Source: Scytonema sp035967975
GTDB lineage: Bacteria > Cyanobacteriota > Cyanobacteriia > Cyanobacteriales > Nostocaceae
Length of the DNA: 64,000 nt
Assembly: GCA_035967975.1 (NCBI GenBank)
Contig: JAWQFQ010000016.1
Coordinates: forward strand, 1-64,000
Direction of reading: 5' to 3'
Made by a program: the position numbers and the translations under genes
Notes under the pieces: generated by a model
What the model was told of the DNA's origin: nothing
Database searches by the model: none
The model's input: the letters and a program-made list of their open reading frames with translations, nothing else
Shown here: positions 18,609 through 25,802 of the stretch, in pieces
Layout of the letters: every line of letters starts with the position of its first letter
How positions within the stretch are numbered: position 1 is the stretch's first letter

Positions 18609-19625
18609 TTAGATAACAAAGTGTTCTGTGATAATATAATCATTTAGCGTAATTTTAACACGGAAAAATTCTCCCTTCACACCATTAATTTCTAGTTGAA
18701 TCCAGTTATCATTCTCTCTGGCTCTGGTTTCTATTAAAATTTGTTCAAATTTATCAGTAACAATAAGTTGAATGCCCAGGGGAAGATAATTTTGATTGTC
18801 TATAGGATGTAACTGTAACCGTATCTCCATCTCCTGAACTGTTTTTGGAGTAAGAGCCACAACTAATCCTACAGATTGACCCTTTAACTTCATACCTAAA
18901 TCAATTGGTTTAACCATTCTAACACAGTTAGTGTTAGAGTGCTCAATATAGCCCCTTCTAAAATTAATACCCAAGTTTAATTGTCTGAAAGACAAAAATT
19001 CTTCAACTGTTTGCCAACCTCCTTCAAAAATATTTTGTAACCAATGACTTAAATTTACTAAAGATTGATGATTTTTTCCCGATTCTATCTGCGGTTCTTG
19101 CTGTTGTATCTCCTGATTGAAATTTACTAGAGATTGATAAGTTTCTATCAATTCTATCTGCGTCCCTTGCTGCTGCATCTCTATCAAGTAACTCAATAAG
19201 TTTTTTAGGAAAAGTGACTGATTATTTTGCCATGGAATCTGGGATAGAAATTTAGATAACTCTTGAAAGATTATTTCTTTCACTTCTTCATTAATTTTGA
19301 AGACTATATAAGAATTCTCTACTATTTCTAAAAAAGCTACCACCTGACAATAGTCATTTAATACCCATTGCTTTAAATTAGCAATTTGGGACATTTCTAA
19401 AGCAATAACAGGTTCAAATATTTCATCTACATTTAGATCTAAACTTTGACAAATTCTAAAAAAATAGGTTCTGTCAATTGATCTACCAGCTAGAAAATTT
19501 GCAATTGTGGAGCGAGATAATTCTATTTTTTCTGCAAATTCTTTTTGAGTTAAGCCCGTCTTAATGAAAGCACAAAGCGCTTTTTTAAGACCTGTTGAGG
19601 AAGCCTTGAGGGAGCGTGGTATCAT
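18609..19625 (-). CDS. XRE-type HTH protein with DUF1822 domain
   Basis: This 338-residue protein carries an N-terminal helix-turn-helix (about 20-70, TQKEFAEKIELSRSTIANFL). Its C-terminal half is DUF1822-like (about 190-338), recognisable by LSHWLQNIFEGGWQTVEEF, MVKPIDLGMKLKGQSV, and the closing strands GVKGEFFRVKITL. The middle part has two similar segments (ETYQSLVNFNQEIQQQEP and NHQSLVNLSHW). DUF1822 proteins are usually encoded beside CHAT genes in cyanobacteria, as here (27 bp spacing), and probably partner or regulate them. The HTH suggests autoregulation of the pair. No enzymatic activity is known. Confidence 0.8.
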   Translation of the reverse strand: MIPRSLKASSTGLKKALCAFIKTGLTQKEFAEKIELSRSTIANFLAGRSIDRTYFFRICQSLDLNVDEIFEPVIALEMSQIANLKQWVLNDYCQVVAFLEIVENSYIVFKINEEVKEIIFQELSKFLSQIPWQNNQSLFLKNLLSYLIEMQQQGTQIELIETYQSLVNFNQEIQQQEPQIESGKNHQSLVNLSHWLQNIFEGGWQTVEEFLSFRQLNLGINFRRGYIEHSNTNCVRMVKPIDLGMKLKGQSVGLVVALTPKTVQEMEIRLQLHPIDNQNYLPLGIQLIVTDKFEQILIETRARENDNWIQLEINGVKGEFFRVKITLNDYIITEHFVI

Positions 19626-20226
19626 AGCTTAATTACAAAATTAGGGTTTCTTAAGCAGCTCTGATGCCGGAGGTTTAGAGCAGGCAGGGCTATTCATTAC
19701 AAACCATTTTGAAGCCACTAAAGCGTTTTAATTCGTTGTTTAATGCAGCATAATGACCAGTTATGGATAACTTCTAAGGTTGGTAGTTTTGGTGAGATGC
19801 ACTGACTCATGCAGTAAAATTCTTGGATATTTTTAGCTTTTTAAGACCTAAACCTCAATTATTACCGACATTATATCTGTATTATTTAAAAAGTCAAATA
19901 TATCGTAAACGATAAAAGCTAGCTTTTCAATTTATATTGAGGTTGTTGTAAAGATTTGTAACGAATGCAAGCATAAGTCATTAAGACACAAGCTAAATAC
20001 TTAATTTATACAAACTCAGACATAACTTGTACAAAGTTAAATATAACTAACAACTTCATGAAAGTTAGTTCATGTAAAGATATGAATGTGACAATCATGA
20101 TAGTTTTGAGAGGAAACTCAATATATTGCGTTTAAGACAAGGGCTTAAATCACATCATGATATAAAACACCTAAACAAGTGCTAATTCACCCATAGTTAC
20201 CCGAACAAATAAGGATAAAAAATTTT
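19626..20226. other. AT-rich divergent intergenic region
   Basis: This 601-bp non-coding stretch lies between the XRE-DUF1822 gene (minus) and a small membrane-protein gene (plus). It must hold both promoters. I see no RNA gene or strong repeat. Confidence 0.5.
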
Positions 20227-20526
20227 ATGAAAAACCATGCCAATTCTATTGATAACGGCAGGTCTTCAGTTTCGTCCACCCAACTTCAGCCTCATGATAT
20301 TTCAATAAATGAACCAACTACAAGTACAGGAGTGGCTTCCAAGAACCTCTTACTTATAAAGCACTTTACTAAGCCTTTCGTTTTTCTCACTTTAGTTATA
20401 ATCCCACTCAGCCTAACCGTGCTTTTAATACCTAGTTGTGACGAAGTATTACTCCAAGTCAAACTTCGGGGGTTTGAATACCAACTTATAAAAAAAGGTA
20501 ATTGTAGGGGCGAGAGGCATGAGTAG
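20227..20526 (+). CDS. Small single-pass membrane protein, hypothetical
   Basis: This 99-residue protein has a polar, serine-rich N-terminus (1-45), one hydrophobic helix (about 52-69, FVFLTLVIIPLSLTVLLI) and a basic C-terminus. A purine-rich aagga sequence lies about 11 bp before the ATG. The family is not recognised. It is preceded by a long AT-rich region and followed by a very short reading frame with a strong ribosome-binding site. The topology fits a tail-anchored or signal-anchored regulator, but this is only a description. Confidence 0.5.
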   Translation: MKNHANSIDNGRSSVSSTQLQPHDISINEPTTSTGVASKNLLLIKHFTKPFVFLTLVIIPLSLTVLLIPSCDEVLLQVKLRGFEYQLIKKGNCRGERHE

Positions 20527-20566
20527 TAACAGATACATTGGCGAATGCTTTTAAGGAGGGGGTCAA

Positions 20567-20644
20567 ATGAGCAATCGACACCGTTGGCAAATGTACTACA
20601 TATTTGTAGTTAATTTAAATAATTTAAACTACAGTTTTAATTAG
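20567..20644 (+). CDS. Possible 25-codon small ORF with strong Shine-Dalgarno
   Basis: An ATG at 20567 is preceded by aaggaggggg with good spacing and encodes 25 residues (MSNRHRWQMYYIFVV, then an asparagine-rich end). It overlaps the hairpin at 20605-20633. The ribosome-binding site is unusually strong for this window, so a leader or small peptide is possible. Chance cannot be excluded. Confidence 0.3.
   Translation: MSNRHRWQMYYIFVVNLNNLNYSFN
20605..20633. terminator. Hairpin between convergent genes
   Basis: A 7-bp stem (tgtagtt/aactaca) with an AT-rich loop, followed by gttttaatta, lies between the small plus-strand gene and the minus-strand DpdA-like gene. It is plausible as a weak terminator. 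Confidence 0.4.
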
Positions 20645-20661
20645 TACCCCCTACAGCTTCT

Positions 20662-21984
20662 TTATAAATCTAAAACAAGCTGTATTTCCTCTTCAAGTTG
20701 TTCATTTATCCAAGCAAGTTGCTGCCCAATTGCTAAATGTTGCATTGGTATTCTCGTTGTGTATCCGTTTGCTTGCAGGATGGGTTGTACCTCTTGTCGA
20801 TAAAGTCTGCCTGTCAGGAATACAAACTCTGTTTCTTCTGGAGTCTCTTGCATTAAGCTTTCTGCGACTTGTCTCGCCCAGATTAGGCGTTCTAAACGGG
20901 ATAGCGAGTAGGGAGATTTATCATAGGGTGTGATGACTGTTTTTGGATTTAAGACTTGATGTAATGGTGACAGAATATACCATTTGGATTTTTGTTCTTC
21001 TGCGTAGCGACGGCACGCTTGAAAATGTTGAGAACAATACAGGTCTTTAGCTACAGTAGAGTAGGTCAGCTGCTTACCGCATCCGGCGACCAAGTATACT
21101 TTTTCCGTGGTTGTGAATCTTTTATATAACGCGATCGCTTGATTGAGATTGTGAGCCACTCTTCCCATAGTATAGGTGCGACCTTGGCTCAACCGAGGGT
21201 CAATTCCGTGTCGGTATAAAATTCGGCAAACATGACAGTTGCACTTTGGTGTTACGTGGGCTGGTATTCTGATTAATTTTTCTTCCTGACTGGCAAACAT
21301 CCCTCCTCCTACCCCGGATCGTATAAAGGTTGAGCCATCGAAGGATAATCCCATTTGCAGAAAAGCTTTAGCATATTGGGGAGAGCATAGACCAAAGATG
21401 TGTAGGTGCGTACAACTGCTATGCGATCGCACAACTTGAAGAATTTCTTTGATAATGTACAAGTTGGTTGAGTATTCCTTCGCCTGGGGAACAAGCCCGC
21501 CGATGCCAAGATGACGATACCCTAGTCCCAACAAGTATTTTGCAACTTCAAGGCGATCGCAAAGGGATTGTCCGTGGATAGTTGCTAAGGGGATTCTATC
21601 AGGGAGACGACTTTGAGCAAGTTGAATAAATATTTCTGCTTGGTTAAGGTTGTATTCTTGACGTTCCCTAATATTTTCTCCTATGAGTAAGTGGTCAGGA
21701 CAAACGATAATATCTCCTGCTTTTGAGCGTTCTTTGTATCGATGAATTGCCCAGTAAGCATCGACGTATTTACCATTTAGAGTAGGAATATCTTTGTCAC
21801 GGTAGCTAAATGCTCCACAGTCATGAACGAGCGGGCTATCGGGAACATTTTCTACCTTTGTAGCTAATGAATATAACCAACCTGATGGCTGGCATTCAAG
21901 CAACTCCCAAATTGGGATTTTTTGATTGTTAAGTTTGACATAATCACTCTTACCCAAAACTGGATAAAAACCGGGTTTCATCAT
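20662..21984 (-). CDS. DpdA-like transglycosylase (TGT fold) fused to DUF6884-like domain
   Basis: This 440-residue protein resembles the DpdA branch of tRNA-guanine transglycosylases, which exchange guanine for 7-deazaguanine bases in DNA. Candidate active-site residues are Asp55 (HDCGAFSY), Asp97 (VCPDH) and Asp216 (SFDGSTF). The TGT zinc signature CxCxxC-x24-H is intact (Cys248, Cys250, Cys253, His278). Residues about 296-440 match DUF6884 (LVAGCGKQ, AKDLYCSQHF, WYILSPLHQVLNP), related in appearance to YaaA-type proteins. No preQ0 biosynthesis gene is visible in the window, so precursor would come from the chromosome. A PD-(D/E)XK-like gene lies 257 bp upstream on the same strand. DNA versus tRNA as substrate is not decided by sequence. 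Confidence 0.75.
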   Translation of the reverse strand: MMKPGFYPVLGKSDYVKLNNQKIPIWELLECQPSGWLYSLATKVENVPDSPLVHDCGAFSYRDKDIPTLNGKYVDAYWAIHRYKERSKAGDIIVCPDHLLIGENIRERQEYNLNQAEIFIQLAQSRLPDRIPLATIHGQSLCDRLEVAKYLLGLGYRHLGIGGLVPQAKEYSTNLYIIKEILQVVRSHSSCTHLHIFGLCSPQYAKAFLQMGLSFDGSTFIRSGVGGGMFASQEEKLIRIPAHVTPKCNCHVCRILYRHGIDPRLSQGRTYTMGRVAHNLNQAIALYKRFTTTEKVYLVAGCGKQLTYSTVAKDLYCSQHFQACRRYAEEQKSKWYILSPLHQVLNPKTVITPYDKSPYSLSRLERLIWARQVAESLMQETPEETEFVFLTGRLYRQEVQPILQANGYTTRIPMQHLAIGQQLAWINEQLEEEIQLVLDL

Positions 21985-22014
21985 TTCAATTAGCTTCTTA
22001 ATTTCACTGAACCT

Positions 22015-22045
22015 AGGGTATAAAGAAGAAAGTTTTCTACACCCT
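22015..22045. promoter_or_regulatory. Inverted agggtata/tacaccct pair upstream of the DpdA-like gene
   Basis: agggtata at 22015-22022 and tacaccct at 22038-22045 form an inverted pair with 23-bp spacing, 31 bp before the start codon. The arrangement resembles the motif set upstream of parM (11547-11602). It could be an operator read by the same plasmid-encoded regulator, or a chance resemblance of a promoter element. Confidence 0.35.
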
Positions 22046-22241
22046 AACCCTTTTTATCCTTTCTAATTAGAAAGCTTTTACTTAATAAGAAAAACTCAGG
22101 AATCAGGAGCCAAGATTCAGAATTGAATTTTGTGCAACTGGCGGATGAATAAAGAGATTTAAATCTTCACCATCTACACAGTGTCTACAATTGATTCGGG
22201 TGCTACTCCGATCCAATTGATTCTGACGAATGTATTCTTCT

Positions 22242-23132
22242 TCAATAAGGCTCAATATATAAATGTTCGTTAGATTCTTCAATTTGACTGATACTTTTAT
22301 AGTTCTCAAGAATCATTTTTGTAAACTCCTCTCTTGTCGCTTTTAAGTTGCGGAACAATTTGTCAATTGGATAGAAGAATACCGATTGCTGACGGCTGTA
22401 AAACCAAACCAGTTGATTGATTTTGTAGGTGTCATAGCTATCAAGTAGTACATAACTGATTTGCTGATAAAAGTTCTCTAAAGAGAAAGGGCACTTCTTG
22501 GCTGATGTGCGAACATCAATGAGGGTATTTCCAGCAATAATTTGAGCGTCCGTACCACCAAGAGATTGACTGAAAGGGAATGAAGCATTGCAAATAATTT
22601 TTCCACTAACTTGATTAGCTACTGTTTGCCAGGTACAGGGTAAAATAGCAATGATTTGAACTGTGTCTTGAATAGTGGGAAGCCATTTTTGGAAATATTG
22701 CGCTTCTAGGCTGAGAGTTTTTTTCCCTTGTAGAAAGGGTTGAATAATCTCATGTGGGTTGCGACTGCGTGCATAGTTCTCTAATGCACCCAATAGCATA
22801 CACTTTAGAGCTTCTTCCTCAAGCGAATTAGAATTTGTAATACAATACTCGAAGGCATAGTCACAAGATAGCATTTTGGCACCAACCCTAGCCAAACAAT
22901 TCGTGAACCAGTCTTTATCTTGATAGATATTTCCCAAATATTTGGCTAGTGATGAGGCGATCGCATTTCCTACTAAAGGGAAATCTACTCCATCAAACGG
23001 TTTGATAATATTTTGGCTTTTTAACAGCTGGTTATGGTTAGTAATAATCTTGACAATCGTTGTGTTTAATCTAGAGTCAAACCACTTTCTGATAGGTGAA
23101 TTTTTGTTTTTCAGTTCTGATTTCAGGCTCAC
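22242..23132 (-). CDS. PD-(D/E)XK-like putative nuclease
   Basis: This 296-residue protein is not assigned to a named family. Its C-terminal half resembles a restriction-endonuclease-like core: Asp195 in GGTDAQII, then Asp206 and Arg208 in NTLIDVRTS at the place of the (D/E)xK motif. A helix (NFYQQISYVLL) and a strand with LVWFYSRQQSVFFYP follow, as in nucleases that bind DNA through this fold. Lys is replaced by Arg, so activity is uncertain. The N-terminal 150 residues are helical and may bind partners. The gene sits upstream of the DpdA-like gene on the same strand and could be its functional partner, for example a restriction or modification-sensing component. That is inference. Confidence 0.55.
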   Translation of the reverse strand: MSLKSELKNKNSPIRKWFDSRLNTTIVKIITNHNQLLKSQNIIKPFDGVDFPLVGNAIASSLAKYLGNIYQDKDWFTNCLARVGAKMLSCDYAFEYCITNSNSLEEEALKCMLLGALENYARSRNPHEIIQPFLQGKKTLSLEAQYFQKWLPTIQDTVQIIAILPCTWQTVANQVSGKIICNASFPFSQSLGGTDAQIIAGNTLIDVRTSAKKCPFSLENFYQQISYVLLDSYDTYKINQLVWFYSRQQSVFFYPIDKLFRNLKATREEFTKMILENYKSISQIEESNEHLYIEPY

Positions 23133-23531
23133 TTTAGATATATTTAGATACTACAGTAATTGCCTGCATAAGCTGACGTGGTGATTTTTGATTGAATAGG
23201 CATTGAGCCTATATGTGTATGCAACGGAAATAGAGGCTCTTAAAGCTTGTCCTATATAGATTTCAGTTTTTTACTTCTCTGTTTTAACCAAACACAAGAA
23301 GACTACAAGTAGACACATTTTAGTACATTTTTACTAATTAACATAGTCAGAACTCAAATACCAACAATTGACCCTAAGCTGGTATAATCCCCGAATGTGC
23401 GACAAACGGAGAACAATTTACCGAAAGTTTTCCTGTATCTGCAAACCCTTCACCAACTACTCTCCACATACGGTTCTAACCGAGGTACGGCGGATAATAC
23501 CTCCCATCAACTCAACTCTACTGAAAGTGGG
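23133..23531. other. Non-coding region with left inverted repeat
   Basis: This 399-bp stretch holds the left inverted repeat (23199-23288) and, from about 23389 to 23515, a structured-looking sequence (ccgaatgtgcgacaaacgg, later cacatacggttctaaccga). The latter vaguely resembles group II intron 5' and 3' ends. I cannot support an intron call. Confidence 0.35.
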
Positions 23532-25000
23532 TTACTCAGCTTCCTGCCAACCTTCTATAGATGCCAACAGGATGTTAATTAAAGGGTTGTCAATTAGTTC
23601 TTTCAAAGCCTCTATTCCACCTGCTTTTAATGTCCCGACAACTCGAGATTTCAGGGTTGGATTTTTCTCAATTTCATCAACTGCTCTAGCCACAACCGCC
23701 ATTTTTTCGAGGCTGGTTGTAGTAGGATAAGTCTGCTGTAAGTGTTGTAGGAGGGCTTCAATCTCTTTAGCAGCTTCTACAAGATTTTGTCTCTGCTCTG
23801 ACGTGTAGTTGGTGATATTGCCGCCAATTTGCTGCGCGTTAACAGTTTCAGCGTCTACAAGACCACCTGCAAATTGGGCATTTTGTAAATTGTAGTTAGA
23901 TTGTTTTTTAGGAATTTCTGCCACTTCTTTTAAACCTCTAGTAACTGCTGTAAATGCTATTTCTAAACTTTGAACCTGACCATCTTTCTGTGCCAGTAAA
24001 TATATCAAATCTACTTTAGGTAAAGCTTTATACTGATTATATAAATCAAAATATTCTGCACTCAGTTGCGACTTATCAGCTAGGGGCGCGGTTTTAGCAC
24101 GTAATAAAAACTTATCTTGACCTCGCTTCTCCATTGCTACTATTTCAAGTTCGGCATTTGGGTGATTCTCAGCTAATTGCTTAAATGAAATCGCAATAGC
24201 ACGAGGGTCAACACTGGAATTGTGGTAAAGGTCAAGAGTGTCAAGGATGGGCTTGATAAAATCGGTAAAGTCTCCATCTGTAAAGGTTTCGTTCCAATTG
24301 TCTGGTTTGCGGCGGGGATTGGGGTCACTTGGAGTTGGCGATCGCATAAACACATATTCGCACTTTACTCCATGCAGCTTGGTATGGCTCGTAATACCCC
24401 AGTCCTCGATGCAAGCACCAGTAAGAATTGCCCCAGAAAAATCTGTTCCATCCAACTGAGTTTGCGACAGCTTGGCTCTGGATAGGTCAGCATCTCGCAG
24501 GTTGGCTTCACTCAGATCGGCTCCAATAAAGCTAGTATCTGCTGCGCTCCCGAAGCAAGAGCACCCATAGATGTTGGAAGGAATGCCATAGTTGCAACAA
24601 GACAAGCGATGACAATCCCTGTGAGTATCACCAGGGTTATACTTAAACCTTGATAAAGAATCACCGCAAGAAAAATTATTAGAGTAGTTAGTGAGGCAAA
24701 CCCAAAAAAGGAATCCTCTTTTATACCGTTACTTAATAAATCACCTATAAATGCGCTCGCATATGCGGAAATTAACCCAGCAGTTGATGCCAGAGTGAGT
24801 GAAAAAATTATCAGAATAGTCTCCCAAAGAGTTGACAGACCTGCGGCAGCATTGTTAAAATTGATACAATTTAAAATTGCATAACTAAAATCAGCACCTC
24901 GGATATCAGCATTAACAAAGTTTAGGTCTGCTCTAGTAGTAAGATTGCTATTTCGGAAGTTTTTCCTCTGAAAGTTATTACGATTAACTTTAGATATCAT
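23532..25000 (-). pseudogene. Pentapeptide-repeat membrane protein, internally deleted and frameshifted
   Basis: The 5' part (25000 to about 24545) encodes pentapeptide repeats (DLNFVNADIRGADFSYAIL) and four hydrophobic helices. The 3' part resumes in another frame near 24555 with DTSFIGADLSEANLRDADL, then a conserved cyanobacterial C-terminal module (DPRAIAISFKQLAENHPNAE) and a hydrophobic end. Intact relatives carry a longer membrane region and more pentapeptides in between, so I infer an internal deletion with loss of frame. The two pieces overlap by about 94 bp in different frames (24512-24605). It lies within the inverted-repeat-bounded block. Confidence 0.7.
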
Positions 25001-25448
25001 TACTCTTTGATTTTCCTGGTTGGGGGCATTTCCATTTGAAAATAGTGCTTAGAAACTTAATTTGGCACATCGCTGGTGGTTGCTTATTACGGCGATCAGC
25101 TAAAGCTCTTAAAGCTTTTGGTGGAACTTCTGAACAATTCTCGTTCATTAATTTTAATTTTGGTGCCATTTTACGCAATAAGGCTTTAGCTGTGCTTTCA
25201 TATCTTATTAGCGCAGAGGTAGCTTCATCCGAGGGAATATTTTTGAGTGCCTGGAGTGCTTCGTAACGAACCCACGTTACTTCCTGATTATCTAAAAAAA
25301 CAGCAGTAAGATCGGGAACGGCATCTTTTGCTTTTACACCAATTTTTCCTAAAGCACGAGATGCACCTAACCGAACGTTCCAACCGAATGTTGGTAAAAC
25401 AAGAAAAATCTGGCATACTGGCGGTGACGCTAACCTTTGTTGCGTCAA
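24990..25448 (-). pseudogene. HEAT-repeat protein fragment
   Basis: The 152 codons include two HEAT-like helical repeats (VRLGASRALGKIGVKAKDAV and ALQALKNIPSDEATSALIRY). The first 24 residues (to about 25385) do not fit a HEAT protein and coincide with a direct-repeat junction. The last part (KFLSTIFKWKCPQPGK) is also atypical and overlaps the start of the pentapeptide gene. I read it as a piece of a larger HEAT-repeat gene cut at both ends. Confidence 0.5.
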
Positions 25449-25511
25449 GTTTCGTCATATGTCTGAACTGAATACCTTACCCGATACCCAATCACCGAAT
25501 GTTGGTAAAAC
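25383..25511. repeat. 18-bp direct repeat bordering the HEAT fragment
   Basis: accgaatgttggtaaaac occurs at 25383-25400 and again at 25494-25511, followed in both cases by A-rich sequence. The second copy lies in non-coding DNA. The repeat marks a duplication or recombination junction at the 5' end of the HEAT fragment. Confidence 0.6.
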
Positions 25512-25802
25512 GAAAAAAAGTGAGCCTGCTGTCTCCGGACGCAAGTCTCTTCAACGCAGGTATGAAGATGTGCGATTGGGCAAAGCCCACTGCCGAAGGC
25601 AATCGCGGGAATGTCTCTTCCCTTATTTAGTTAAAACAGAGAAGTAAAAAGCTGAAATATACATAGGACAAGCTTTAAGAGCCTCTATTTCCGTTGCATG
25701 CAGGGATCACGGCTCAATGCCGAATAGGCTTGTTTCTACTAATTATGCAGCTATAGGGATATTTTCAGGTTTTGTGGTAATTCTCCACACTCCACGCCTT
25801 GC
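25449..25802. other. Non-coding region with right inverted repeat
   Basis: This 354-bp stretch carries the second 18-bp direct repeat and the right inverted repeat (25630-25721). I see no gene in it. Confidence 0.5.

Larger units (their letters stand above)
23199..25721. mobile_element. 2.5-kb segment flanked by 90-bp imperfect inverted repeats
   Basis: The left repeat (23199-23288) and the right repeat (25630-25721, reverse complement) share about 70 bp of near identity, including aacggaaatagaggct, then cttaaagcttgtcctat, and ttacttctctgtttt. The outer part (ggcattgagcc) is also shared with a 2-bp offset. The block between them holds only broken genes (pentapeptide repeat, HEAT). A third, diverged partial copy of the repeat lies at 49649-49687. 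I infer two inverted copies of an IS end or MITE. No transposase is present. Confidence 0.6.

Noticed and set aside
22103..22309. Separate 68-codon minus-strand gene overlapping the end of the PD-(D/E)XK-like gene
   Set aside because: It overlaps a better-supported gene in another frame and has no start signal or family.
23389..23515. Possible group II intron ends (gtgcgacaaacgg and a cggttctaaccgagg-like segment)
   Set aside because: No intron-encoded protein, no recognisable domain V with correct pairing, and the distance between the two ends is only about 100 bp.
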